The notes beneath the pieces are model-generated. The model was not told the DNA's origin. It was given only the letters and a program-made list of their open reading frames with translations, and did no database searches. The translations under genes were made by a program, and so were the position numbers. Below are positions 53,721 to 62,348 of a DNA stretch of 64,000 bases, in pieces (within the stretch, counting starts at the first letter, position 1; each line of letters opens with the position of its first letter). The DNA is from Nocardioides zeae (GTDB lineage: Bacteria; Actinomycetota; Actinomycetes; Propionibacteriales; Nocardioidaceae): contig NZ_JAUTAN010000001.1 in NCBI RefSeq assembly GCF_030818655.1, positions 3,348,001 to 3,412,000 of the forward strand, given 5' to 3'.

Positions 53721-53961
53721 GCGTCGAGTTGGGTTGTACGGCGCGGCTCACGCGTCGAGTTGGGTCGTACGGCGCGGCTCACGCGTCGAGTTGGGTCGTA
53801 CGGCGCGGCTCACGCGTCGAGTTGGGTCGTACGGCTGCGGCGTGCCAGCCGTTCGACCCAACTCGGCGTTCCTGCCGCGCCGTTCGACCCAACTCGGCGT
53901 CCCTGCCGCGCCGTACGACCCAACTCGGCGTTCCTGCCGCGCCGTCCGACCCAACTCGACG
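53721..53961. repeat. Opposed 31-bp repeat array, four direct plus four inverted units
   Basis: Units with core CGAGTTGGGTCGTACGGC begin at 53721, 53752, 53783 and 53814 (period exactly 31). Inverted units with core GCCGTTCGACCCAACTCG follow at about 53851, 53882, 53913 and 53944, again with period 31. The two halves can fold into one long cruciform or hairpin of about 240 bases. It fills the whole gap between convergent ferredoxin reductase and AraC genes, so a termination role is likely. Confidence 0.95.
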
Positions 53962-53966
53962 CAGCG

Positions 53967-54959
53967 TCAGCGGCGGGGGCGCACGACGGCGCGGGGGTCG
54001 CCGGAGGCGAGGCACATGACCTGGCGGTACTCCCGCGGGCTCATGCCGTAGGCCTGGCGGAACAGCCGGCCGAAGACGGCCAGGTCCACGAAGCCCCAGT
54101 TGCGCCCGATCTCCCGCAGCGAGCGGTCCCGCGCGATGCTGCTGCGGATCTCGCGCCGGGCGCCCTCGAGGCGGCGGGTGCGGATCGTCTGCGCCACCGT
54201 CAGCTCGCGGGCCGCGAAGTGCCGGTGCAGCTGGCGCGTCGAGATGCACACGGCCGCCGCGATCTTGTCGGGGTTGAGGTCGGGGTCCGCCAGGTTCGCG
54301 TCGATGAACGCGTCGATGCGGCTGAGCAGCGCCTCCGACCCGACCTGCATGGGCAGCTCGGGCAGAGCCTCGGCCGCGATGGCGACGAGGTCGCCCACGT
54401 GGTCGGCGACAGCGGCCGCCTGGCCCGGTGCGAGGTCGGCGCCCTCCGTCACGAGGCCGCACAGCAGCTCGCTCATGACGCGACCCATGCCCTCCGCACC
54501 GGCGAACGCACGCGCGGTCACCTCGCGGGAGCGGGCCTCGCCGAGGGCGAAGGCCGCCCGCTTCCAGGTGAAGACCGCGAGCTCCCACTGCCGCGCCGTG
54601 CTGGGCGCCCGGAGCCGCCACTCGAACGGGCGCCCCGTCTCGTAGACCACGAAGTCGCCCGGGCCCAGCCGCGCGCTCCGGCCGTCCTGCTCGACGACGG
54701 CCGACCCCGACCGCACCACGCCGACCTGCAGGAGGGCGTCGCCGTCGCGGAGCAGCTGCGGCGTGCGCACGATGTCCTGGTCGACGGACGTGACGGTCGA
54801 GACCTGGACGTGGCCGAGCATGCGGCTCTCCACGGCCCCCTGGAGGTCGGGGGTGCGCCGGTCGACGTCGAGGCGCACGAAGTGCTCCCGCAGCGTGGTG
54901 CGCCACGCGCCCGCGTCGGACGCACGCACCGCCGTCTCCGGCGCGAACTCGTGCAGCAT
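53967..54959 (-). CDS. AraC-family transcriptional regulator
   Basis: A 330-residue regulator. The N-terminal AraC-type ligand domain (about 40-190, LGPGDFVVYETGRPFEWRL) precedes two helix-turn-helix motifs (IAAAVCISTRQLHRHF and IGRNWGFVDLAVFGRLFRQAYGMSPREYR). It is divergent from the moaE operon and convergent with the molybdoenzyme operon, so it may control one or both. ATG at 54959. A substrate of the molybdoenzyme would be the natural inducer; that is inference. Confidence 0.88.
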   Translation of the reverse strand: MLHEFAPETAVRASDAGAWRTTLREHFVRLDVDRRTPDLQGAVESRMLGHVQVSTVTSVDQDIVRTPQLLRDGDALLQVGVVRSGSAVVEQDGRSARLGPGDFVVYETGRPFEWRLRAPSTARQWELAVFTWKRAAFALGEARSREVTARAFAGAEGMGRVMSELLCGLVTEGADLAPGQAAAVADHVGDLVAIAAEALPELPMQVGSEALLSRIDAFIDANLADPDLNPDKIAAAVCISTRQLHRHFAARELTVAQTIRTRRLEGARREIRSSIARDRSLREIGRNWGFVDLAVFGRLFRQAYGMSPREYRQVMCLASGDPRAVVRPRR

Positions 54960-55175
54960 CGCTGGCTCCCTCGCTGGCAGACAGGTCGGAGCGACACCCT
55001 AGAGAACGGTGATGCCACTCACATTCCGGCGATGTTACGGCTGTGGAACGCGGCGGTCCACGGCGTACGACGGGTTCCGCGAGGTTGGCACCGACGGTCG
55101 ACTTCTGGTCGCTGCGCGACGACACCACGACCCCGACGCCGCGCATGCTGGTCGTCCCCCGACCCGGAGGTTGCC

Positions 55176-55727
55176 ATGACCACCACGTCCGTCCCCGCCC
55201 GCACCGAGCACCGCACGGACACGACCTGGTGCCTGGTCGCGCCCCACCTTCCCGACGCCGCGAGCGCCCACGACTGGGCCGTCCGCGACCGCACGGGGGC
55301 GGTGGTGACGTTCCAGGGCGTCGTCCGCGACCACGGGCCCGACCGGGAGCAGGTGCGGGCGATCGACTACGAGGCCTACGCACCGGTGGCCCTCGACCGG
55401 CTCGTCGAGGTCGCCGCGGCCGCGGGCGCGGCCTTCCCCGGCCTGGGACCGGTCGCATTGTGGCACCGCACCGGGCTGGTCGCCCTGGGCGCAGCCAGCG
55501 TGAACGTGACGGTCGCGGCGGGCCACCGCGGGACCGCCTTCGACGCCGCGCGCTTCTGCATCGACGTGCTGAAGGCGACCGTGCCCGTCTGGAAGGTCGA
55601 GCACGACGGCACCGGCTCCCACCGCGCGGACGCCGGGGCCGCCGTACCGGTGTCGGTGGCCGCCGCGGCCCGGGCCTGGCTGGCGGGCCACCACGGCAGC
55701 GACCCGGGCTGCCGGGAGTGCGCGTGA
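55176..55727 (+). CDS. moaE: Molybdopterin synthase catalytic subunit
   Basis: A 183-residue MoaE: VVTFQGVVRDHGPDRE, IDYEAYAPVALDRL, catalytic lysine segments in VLKATVPVWKVE. It converts cyclic pyranopterin monophosphate to molybdopterin with sulfur from MoaD. The protein is about 30 residues longer than usual, mostly at the N-terminus. ATG at 55176 follows GGAGG. It overlaps moaA by four bases. Confidence 0.92.
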   Translation: MTTTSVPARTEHRTDTTWCLVAPHLPDAASAHDWAVRDRTGAVVTFQGVVRDHGPDREQVRAIDYEAYAPVALDRLVEVAAAAGAAFPGLGPVALWHRTGLVALGAASVNVTVAAGHRGTAFDAARFCIDVLKATVPVWKVEHDGTGSHRADAGAAVPVSVAAAARAWLAGHHGSDPGCRECA

Positions 55728-56740
55728 CCCTCCACGACCTGCGGGGCCGGCCCCTGCGCGACCTGCGGGTCTCGGTGACCGACCGCTGCAACTTCCGGTG
55801 CGCCTACTGCATGCCCCGCGAGCTGTTCGGCGCCGACCACGCCTTCCTGGACCGCGGGGACCTGCTCTCCTTCGACGAGGTCGAGGAGCTGGTGCGCGCC
55901 GCGGTGGAGCTCGGCGTCACCACCGTGCACCTCACGGGGGGCGAGCCGCTCCTGCGCCCGGGCCTGCCCGACCTCGTCGCGCGCCTGGCCGCCATCGGCG
56001 GCCTCGACCTGGCGATGACGACGAACGGGGTCCTGCTGCCGCGGCACGCCGCCGACCTAGCCGCCGCGGGCCTCGACCGGGTCACCGTGAGCCTCGACGC
56101 GATCGACGACGCCGTGTTCCGCCGGGCGAGCGACAGCCCGTTCGGCGCCTCGGCGGTGCTCGCCGGGATCGACGCCGCCCGCGCCGCGGGCTTCGGCGAC
56201 GTCAAGGTCAACGCGGTCGTGCGCCGCGGCGTCAACGAGCACCAGGTCGTGCCGCTGGTCGAGCACTTCCGCGGGACCGGCCACGTGCTGCGCTTCATCG
56301 AGTTCATGGACGTGGGCGCCACCAACGGCTGGACCGACGCCGAGGTCGTGCCCGCCGCGGAGATCCTCGCGGCCATCGGCGCCCGCTGGCCGCTCGAGGA
56401 CCTCCCGGTACGCCGCTACGGCGAGACCGCGCGCCGGCTGCGGCTGGCCGACGGCTCGGCCGAGATCGGCGTGATCAGCTCGGTCTCCACCCCGTTCTGC
56501 GGGACGTGCACGCGGGCGCGGGTGACCGCGGAGGGCCGGATCCACACCTGCCTGTTCTCGACCGGCGGCACCGATGCCCGTGCACTGTTGCGCGGTCGGC
56601 GGCGGCCCGGGGACCTCGCGGAGCTGCTGTCCGGACTGTGGAGCACGCGGTCGGACCGCTACTCGGAGGTACGCGCGGAGGTCCGCGCGGCGGGCACCCG
56701 CCGGGCGGCACCGGTGGAGATGTCGTACATCGGCGGCTGA
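55724..56740 (+). CDS. moaA: GTP 3',8-cyclase
   Basis: A 338-residue radical SAM enzyme: SAM-cluster motif RCNFRCAYC (Cys22, Cys26, Cys29), LTGGEPLLRPGL, MTTNGVLL, and the C-terminal GTP-binding cluster in CGTCTRARVTAEGRIHTCLF. It ends in the conserved Gly-Gly tail needed for activity. It catalyses the first step of molybdenum cofactor synthesis. MoaC, its usual partner, is not in the window. GTG at 55724. Confidence 0.94.
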   Translation: MTLHDLRGRPLRDLRVSVTDRCNFRCAYCMPRELFGADHAFLDRGDLLSFDEVEELVRAAVELGVTTVHLTGGEPLLRPGLPDLVARLAAIGGLDLAMTTNGVLLPRHAADLAAAGLDRVTVSLDAIDDAVFRRASDSPFGASAVLAGIDAARAAGFGDVKVNAVVRRGVNEHQVVPLVEHFRGTGHVLRFIEFMDVGATNGWTDAEVVPAAEILAAIGARWPLEDLPVRRYGETARRLRLADGSAEIGVISSVSTPFCGTCTRARVTAEGRIHTCLFSTGGTDARALLRGRRRPGDLAELLSGLWSTRSDRYSEVRAEVRAAGTRRAAPVEMSYIGG

Positions 56741-56792
56741 GGCCGGCGGACCAGGTCGACCTGACGACCGACCAGGAGAAGGAGGACGGACC

Positions 56793-57029
56793 ATGGCCAG
56801 GCTGCTGCTCTTCGCGACGGCCCGCGACGCCGCCGGGACGACGCGCGACGCGTTCGACGTCGCCACGCTGGGCGAGCTGATGACCGCCGCACGTGACCGG
56901 TACGGCGCACCGTTCGCCCGCGTGCTGCCCGGGTGCCGGGTGTGGGTCAACGGCGAGGACGTCGCCGACGACCGCCCGCTCGCCGTCGGCGACGAGGTCG
57001 CGGTCATCCCGCCGGTCGCCGGTGGCTGA
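56793..57029 (+). CDS. moaD: Molybdopterin synthase sulfur carrier subunit
   Basis: A 78-residue ubiquitin-fold protein ending in VAVIPPVAGG, the C-terminal Gly-Gly that is thiocarboxylated. It donates sulfur to MoaE. The ATG at 56793 lies behind GGAGGA. It overlaps moeA by eight bases, so the stop and the GTG start of moeA are interleaved. Confidence 0.93.
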   Translation: MARLLLFATARDAAGTTRDAFDVATLGELMTAARDRYGAPFARVLPGCRVWVNGEDVADDRPLAVGDEVAVIPPVAGG

Positions 57030-58314
57030 CACCCGGCCGCCGGCGGGCGCGCCCGGCGGCTGCTGCACGGACGACCCGACGCTGCGGGGGGTCGAGGACC
57101 TCCTCGCCGACGTGCTCGGCGACCTCGCCGCCACCGTGCCGGTGGCCGTCGCCCCGTCCGAGGACCCCGCCGGCGTCCTCGGGCTGGTGCTCGCCGAGGA
57201 CGTGCGGGCCACCGCTCCCCTGCCGGGCTTCGACAACGCCGCCATGGACGGGTACGCCGTCGACCACCGCGACGTCGCCGACGCCACGCCCGACGCGCCG
57301 GTCACGCTCCCCGTGGTGGGGGCCGTCGCGGCCGGTTCCGGTGGCGCCCCTCCCCGCGTCGCGCGGGGCCGGGCCGTCCGCATCATGACCGGCGCCCGGA
57401 TGCCCCCGGGCGCGACGGCGGTCGTGCCGTGGGAGTCGACCGACCGCGGCTCCGCGCGGGTCGAGGTGCACCACGGCGTCCACGAAGGGCGCCACGTGCG
57501 CCGTACGGGCGAGGACGTCGCGTGCGGCGACCTCGTCGTCGCCGCCGGTACGACGCTGCGGGCGCGCCACCTCGGCGTCCTGGCCGCGCTGGACGTGCGC
57601 ACGGTGCGGGTGCACCCCGCGCCCCGCGTCGCGGTGGTCGCCACCGGGTCGGAGCTGCAGCCCGCCGGGGAGCCGTTGCGTCCCGACGGGATCCGGGACT
57701 CGGGCGCGACGCTGGTCGGCGCCTCCGTCGTCGAGGCCGGGGGCGTCGTCATGGCGACCCGCACGGTCCCGGACGACCCCGCCGCCCTGGAGCAGGCCCT
57801 CGCGGAGGTCGCCCCGCTGGCCGACCTCGTCGTGACGACCGGCGGCGTCTCCGAGGGCGACCACGACGTCGTGCGGCTGACGCTGGCGGGCCGCGGGTCG
57901 ATGTGGTTCGGCCGCATCGCGATGCAGCCGGGCAAGCCGCAGGGCTTCGGCCGCCTCGAGGCCGGCGGACCGCTGCTCTGCTGCCTGCCGGGCAACCCGG
58001 TCGCCTCCTTCACGTCGTTCCACGTGCTGGTGCGCCCTGCGCTCGCCCGGTTGCGCGGCGCCTCCGTCGCCTGGCCGACCTCGTCCGCCGTCCTGGCCAC
58101 CGACCTGGACTCGCCCGCGGACCGGCTGCAGCTCGTGCGCGCCACCCTCGAGCACGGGGACGACCTACCGCGGGTCACGCCCGGTGGCACGGCCTCGCAC
58201 ATGGTGGGGGCGCTCGCCCGCAGCGACGTGCTCGTCGTGGTGCCCGTCGGCGTGACGCGGCTGAGCGCCGGCGCGACCGTCACCGTGCTCCGGATCGACC
58301 CCGAGCCGCTTTAG
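57022..58314 (+). CDS. moeA: Molybdopterin molybdenumtransferase
   Basis: A 430-residue MoeA: PGFDNAAMDGYAVD, GRAVRIMTGARMPPGATAVVPWE, the molybdate-insertion domain TTGGVSEGDHDVV and LLCCLPGNPVASFTSF. It inserts molybdate into adenylylated molybdopterin. A Cys-Cys pair near the N-terminus (residues 14-15) is outside the family core. GTG at 57022. A copy of the 90-bp palindromic element begins ten bases after its stop. Confidence 0.93.
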   Translation: MADTRPPAGAPGGCCTDDPTLRGVEDLLADVLGDLAATVPVAVAPSEDPAGVLGLVLAEDVRATAPLPGFDNAAMDGYAVDHRDVADATPDAPVTLPVVGAVAAGSGGAPPRVARGRAVRIMTGARMPPGATAVVPWESTDRGSARVEVHHGVHEGRHVRRTGEDVACGDLVVAAGTTLRARHLGVLAALDVRTVRVHPAPRVAVVATGSELQPAGEPLRPDGIRDSGATLVGASVVEAGGVVMATRTVPDDPAALEQALAEVAPLADLVVTTGGVSEGDHDVVRLTLAGRGSMWFGRIAMQPGKPQGFGRLEAGGPLLCCLPGNPVASFTSFHVLVRPALARLRGASVAWPTSSAVLATDLDSPADRLQLVRATLEHGDDLPRVTPGGTASHMVGALARSDVLVVVPVGVTRLSAGATVTVLRIDPEPL

Positions 58315-58323
58315 GCGGACCGA

Positions 58324-58413
58324 CACTTTCCCCGGTCGACCGGGGAAAGTGTCGCTTAGACCATCAATATTGATGGTCCAAGTGGCGTGTTCCCCGGTCG
58401 ACCGGGGAAAGTG
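58324..58413. repeat. 90-bp tripartite palindromic element, copy C
   Basis: The left 28-bp palindrome (58324-58351) is the same as in copy B. The centre TTAGACCATCAA/TTGATGGTCCAA has one wobble pair (58356-58381). The right palindrome is at 58390-58409. It lies between the convergent moeA and transporter genes and does not enter either frame. Orientation and length match copies A and B. Confidence 0.95.
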
Positions 58414-58423
58414 CCGCGATCCC

Positions 58424-59344
58424 CTACGCCACCAGCGCCGCGGCGACCGCCACGGCGGGGACGGAGAGCACGGTCGAGGCGAAGACGACGTCGCGCGCGA
58501 GCACGATCCCGCGGTCGTAGCGCGTCGCGTGCACGAACACGTTCTGCGCCGTCGGCAGCGCCGAGAGCACGGTGACGGCGAGCAGCGGCGTGCCCTCGAG
58601 GCCCAGCACGTAGAAGCCGACGGCCCAGGCGACGACCGGCTGCACGACGAGCTTGAGCCCGACGATGAGTCCCAGCTCCGGGGCGTCGCCGAGGCCGGGG
58701 CGGGGGCCGAGGCGGAGGAACACGCCGTACGCGATGAGCATCGACGGCACCGCCATCCCGGCGACGAGCTCCAGCGGGTCGTGGATCGGGCGGGGCAGGG
58801 TGAGGTCGGTGCCGGCCAGCACGAGCCCGATGACCGAGCCGACGGTCAGGGGCGTGCGGAGGGGGCGGCTGACGATCCGCCACACCGACAGCCGCTCCTC
58901 GGCGACCGCGACGTCCATGACCGTCAGGGCCAGTGGTTGCAGCACGAGCAGCTGCATGAGCAGCACCGGGGCGACGAGCGCCGCGTCGCCGAGCACGTAG
59001 GCGGCGATGGGGATGCCGAGGTTGCCGGCGTTGACGTAGGCGGCGCACAGGGAGCCCACCACGGTGTGCGCCAGGTCGCGGTTGAACACGAACCGCGCGA
59101 GGAGCACGTAGACCACGACGTTCACCACCACGGCCACCGCCGACGCCAGGAGCGCGCCGGAGAAGAGGGAGCCGATGTCGGCGTCCTCGAGCACCGTGAT
59201 CAGCAGGGCCGGGCTCGCGACGTAGAACGCCAGCAGCGACAGCGCCCGCTGTCCCGGCAGGTCGATGATCCCGAGGTGCGCCAGCAGCATGCCGAGGCAC
59301 ACGAGCAGGGTGATGGTGGTGAACCCCTCGAGCACCGCCGTCAC
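58424..59344 (-). CDS. AEC-family (auxin efflux carrier-like) transporter
   Basis: A 306-residue membrane protein with about ten hydrophobic segments and an inverted-repeat layout: GMLLAHLGIIDLPGQRALSLLAFYVASPALL, AAYVNAGNLGIPIAAYVLG and ALPTAQNVFVHATRYDRG. Bacterial AEC proteins carry carboxylates such as malate or malonate, or unknown solutes. GTG at 59344, divergent from the sulfite-oxidase-family gene. No solute can be named. Confidence 0.88.
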   Translation of the reverse strand: MTAVLEGFTTITLLVCLGMLLAHLGIIDLPGQRALSLLAFYVASPALLITVLEDADIGSLFSGALLASAVAVVVNVVVYVLLARFVFNRDLAHTVVGSLCAAYVNAGNLGIPIAAYVLGDAALVAPVLLMQLLVLQPLALTVMDVAVAEERLSVWRIVSRPLRTPLTVGSVIGLVLAGTDLTLPRPIHDPLELVAGMAVPSMLIAYGVFLRLGPRPGLGDAPELGLIVGLKLVVQPVVAWAVGFYVLGLEGTPLLAVTVLSALPTAQNVFVHATRYDRGIVLARDVVFASTVLSVPAVAVAAALVA

Positions 59345-59405
59345 GGGGCGCACGCTATCTCTCGATCGGACCCATCCCTCCGACGACCCGTGACGAACCA
59401 CCTCC

Positions 59406-60984
59406 ATGGACACCAGCGCATCCCCCCGCCGTCGCGGCCAGATCCTGCTGGCCGCGGCCGGCGGCGTGCTCGCCACGGTCGTCGGCATGGCCGTCGGCCA
59501 CCTCGTCGCCGCGCTCGTCGACCCCGCCGCCTCCCCAGGTGCTGGCGGTCGGCTCCACCGTCATCGACCTCGCGCCCACCCCGGTGAAGGAGTGGGCGGT
59601 CGCCCAGTTCGGCACGGCCGACAAGCCCATCCTCATCGGCTCGGTGCTGGTGGTGACCCTCCTGCTCGCGGCCGCCGCCGGGGTGGTCGCGCGTCGGCGC
59701 TTCGCGGTGGGGCTCGTCCTCCTCCTCGTGCTCGTCGGCGTCGCCGGGCTCCTGGCGCTGCTGCGCCCGACCGCCGGTCCGCTCGACGTGGTGCCCGCCC
59801 TCGCCACGGCCCTGGCCGGCGGCGGTGCCCTGTGGTGGTTCCACCGCGCGACGGTCGGAGCGCCCGCCCCCGCGGACGGCACCACCGGCGTCGACCCCGA
59901 CGGCGACCCGGACTCGCGCCGCACGCAGGGCCCCACGCGCCGCGGCGTGCTCATCGCCTCCGGCGTGCTCGCGGGCACGGCGGTCGTGGCCGGTTCCGTC
60001 GGCCAGTGGATCTCCACGGTCCGCACCCGCATCGGCAACATCGTGCTGCCGAAGCCGGCCGAGGCAGCGCCCGCCCTGCCCGAGGGCCTCGACATCCCCG
60101 ACCTGTCGCCGTTCCGCACGCCGAACGACCAGTTCTACCGCGTCGACATCAACCTCAGCGTGCCCGTCGTCGACCACGAGTCGTGGACCCTGACGGTCGA
60201 CGGCGATGTCGAGAACGAGCTCACCATCACGTGGGACGAGCTCCTCGACATGGAGATGGTCGAGCGCGACATCACGATGACCTGCGTCTCGAACGACGTG
60301 GGCGGCCAGTACGTCGGCGCCGCCCGCTGGCTGGGCGTCCCCCTGAAGACCATCCTCGACCGGGCCGGCGTCGGCGACCGGGCCGACCAGATCCTCTCGA
60401 CCGCGGTCGACGGCTTCACGATCTCGACCCCGCTCGACGTCGCCACCGACGGGCGCGACGCGCTCGTCGTGGTGGGCATGAACGGCGAGCCCCTGCCCCG
60501 CGAGCACGGCTTCCCGGTGCGGCTCATCATCCCGGGCATCTACGGGTACGTCGGCTCGACGAAGTGGCTGACCAAGCTGACGCTCACGACGTACGACGAC
60601 GACGTCGCCTACTGGACCGAGCGCGACTGGGCGACCGACGCCCCCGTGAAGATCTCGTCGCGCATCGACGTGCCGAAGGCCGCGACGACGGTCGACCCCG
60701 GCACCGTCGTGATCGCCGGCGTCGCGTGGGCGCAGACCCGCGGCATCGCCAAGGTCGAGGTGCAGATCGACGGCGGGGCGTGGCAGGAGGCCACGCTCGG
60801 GCCCGATGCGGGCGTCGACTACTGGCGGCAGTGGTACTACGAGTGGGACGCCAGCGACTCCGGCAACCACGCCTTCACCGTCCGCGCGACGGACGAGGAC
60901 GGCGAGGTGCAGACCGACGTGCGCATGTCGCCGTTCCCGGAGGGCTCGAGCGGGTACCACACCCGTGCCGTCATGGTCGCCTGA
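59406..60984 (+). CDS. Sulfite-oxidase-family molybdoprotein with N-terminal membrane helices, frameshifted near the start
   Basis: Several membrane helices (three in the main frame after 59539) precede a molybdopterin domain with the metal-ligand Cys in ITMTCVSNDVGG (codon at 60283) and a C-terminal dimerisation domain ending RAVMVA. From ATG 59406 the first 43 codons (MDTSASPRRRGQILLAAAGG, HLVAALVDPAASP) are in one frame; dropping the A at 59537 joins PAASP to VLAVGSTVID in the main frame, which is open from 59539. One inserted base therefore separates the first helix from the rest. Sequence error or real mutation; translation from GTG 59539 could still give a 481-residue enzyme. Confidence 0.82.
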
Positions 60985-61023
60985 CGACCGCGCTCCCGCG
61001 GGCCCCAGCGCCCGCCCCCCTCG

Positions 61024-61068
61024 CCCGTGGCGGGGACACCTCAAGCCGAGGGGTGTCCCTGCCACGGG
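61024..61068 (+). terminator. Terminator hairpin after the molybdoprotein gene
   Basis: CCCGTGGCGGGGACACC pairs with GGTGTCCCTGCCACGGG (17-base arms, one mismatch) across an 11-base loop, 40 bases after the stop. No T-run follows. Confidence 0.75.
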
Positions 61069-61095
61069 TCATTTCCGGCCATCTCCGGGACGTTG

Positions 61096-61149
61096 CCGGG
61101 ACGTCATGCGAAGCGCCGGCCCCGGGCACCGGACCGCATGACGTCCCGG
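61096..61149. repeat. Long hairpin repeat, first copy
   Basis: CCGGGACGTCATGCG and its exact complement flank a 24-base loop. A second copy with the same stem core is at 61390-61443. The gene-free stretch 60985-61608 also holds two tandem arrays between the two hairpins. Confidence 0.85.
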
Positions 61150-61186
61150 GGTACGGCGCTGGGCGAGCCAGCGCCGTACGCCAGTC

Positions 61187-61242
61187 CCCGACGCCCGACG
61201 CCCGCCGCCCGACGCCCGCCGCCCGCCGCCCGCCGCCCGACG
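61187..61242. repeat. Eight 7-bp tandem units
   Basis: CCCGACG and CCCGCCG alternate eight times without interruption. A minisatellite-like array in non-coding DNA. Confidence 0.9.
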
Positions 61243-61320
61243 CCAGAAATGTGCGCGTGGGTCAGGCCCTGCGCGATCCGAGGCACCCCATCTGCACAGT
61301 TCTCGGTCCCCACCGAGAAC

Positions 61321-61394
61321 CCACCCCGGCCACCCACCCCGGCCACCCACCCCGGCCACCCACCCCGGCCACCCACCCCGGCCACCCACCCCGG
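61321..61394. repeat. Six 13-bp tandem units
   Basis: CCCCGGCCACCCA repeats with period 13 at 61324, 61337, 61350, 61363, 61376 and 61389; the last unit runs into the second hairpin repeat. There are no unique spacers, so this is not a CRISPR array. Confidence 0.92.
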
Positions 61395-61443
61395 ACGTCA
61401 TGCGAGGCGCCGGCCCCGACCGCCGCACCGCATGACGTCCCGG
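61390..61443. repeat. Long hairpin repeat, second copy
   Basis: GGACGTCATGCG and CGCATGACGTCC flank a loop of similar length and composition (GGCGCCGGCCCC...) to the copy at 61096-61149. Stem core conserved, outer bases diverged. Confidence 0.85.
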
Positions 61444-61500
61444 GGACGGCACGGCGCGAGCGAGCCCCCGGAGGAACCCCGAAAAAAACTTCCCCCGTCA

Positions 61501-61529
61501 CCAATCCACCCCGGCGGGGGTGGCGAACA
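61501..61529 (+). promoter_or_regulatory. Candidate SigK promoter for the fasciclin gene
   Basis: CCAATCC (61501-61507), 16 bases, then CGAACA (61524-61529) resembles the mycobacterial SigK consensus (CCATCC and CCGAAT). It lies about 80 bases upstream of the fasciclin ATG, and a sigK-like gene follows that gene. Family-based inference only. Confidence 0.4.
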
Positions 61530-61608
61530 ACGTGTGTAAGCCCGCCGCGACCGGCACATCCCCCAGGTGCCGGTAGGGGAGCGGGACCACGACAGGAAGG
61601 TCAGCACG

Positions 61609-62313
61609 ATGAAGACTCTCAACCGCCGCTCCACGGTCCGCCGCGCGAGCGGGATCGCTGCTCTCGCCCTGACCATGTCGGTCGGCCTCGCCGCGTGCGG
61701 CGACGACAGCAGCGAGGACACCAACGACGGCACCTCGAGCCCCGACACGAGCGAGTCGTCCGACTCCGGCATGTCGGAGGACCCGAGCATGGGCGAGTCG
61801 TCGGACGGCGCCATGGAGGACACCACCTTCGGTGAGGCCTGTGACCAGATCCCCTCCTCGGGTGCCGGCTCCCTCGAGGGCATGACCGTCGACCCGGTCG
61901 CCACCGCCGCCAGCAACAACCCGCTGCTCAGCCAGCTCGTCGGCGCCGTCGGCATCGTGCCGGGCCTCGCGGACACCCTCAACAGCGCCGAGGCGCTCAC
62001 GGTCTTCGCGCCGTACGACCCGGCCTTCGAGGCGATCGACCCCGCCACGATGGAGTCGCTGACGGCCGACCCGGAGGCGCTCGGCGCGATCCTCGGCTAC
62101 CACGTGCTCCCCGAGCGCATCGAGCCCGACGAGATCGCGGGCACCTACGCCTCGTTCGCCGGCCCCGAGGTCACGGTCGAGGGCGACTCGTCCGGCATGA
62201 CGGTCGGCGCCGAGGGCACCGAGGCGACCGTGCTGTGCGGTGGCATCCAGACGGCCAACGCGACCGTCTACGTCATCGACTCCGTGCTGATGCCGCCGGC
62301 CACCACCGAGTGA
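61609..62313 (+). CDS. Fasciclin-domain lipoprotein (MPT83/MPT70-like)
   Basis: A 234-residue secreted protein: signal peptide with lipobox LAAC (Cys30), a Ser/Asp/Glu-rich linker (about 31-75), then one FAS1 domain with LTVFAPYDPAFEAI and ILGYHVLPERI and the end TVYVIDSVLMPP. It resembles the mycobacterial surface proteins MPT70/MPT83, whose genes are SigK targets; the sigK and rskA genes follow here. ATG at 61609 sits behind AGGAAGG. Confidence 0.9.
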   Translation: MKTLNRRSTVRRASGIAALALTMSVGLAACGDDSSEDTNDGTSSPDTSESSDSGMSEDPSMGESSDGAMEDTTFGEACDQIPSSGAGSLEGMTVDPVATAASNNPLLSQLVGAVGIVPGLADTLNSAEALTVFAPYDPAFEAIDPATMESLTADPEALGAILGYHVLPERIEPDEIAGTYASFAGPEVTVEGDSSGMTVGAEGTEATVLCGGIQTANATVYVIDSVLMPPATTE

Positions 62314-62348
62314 CCACGCAGCACTGAGGAACCAGGGACACTTCTCCC

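Noticed and set aside
53721..53961. Possible CRISPR array
   Set aside because: The 31-bp periodic units have no unique spacers, half are inverted, and there are no cas genes.
61321..61394. Possible CRISPR or origin iterons
   Set aside because: Contiguous 13-bp tandem units without spacers; no replication genes or AT-rich unwinding region nearby.
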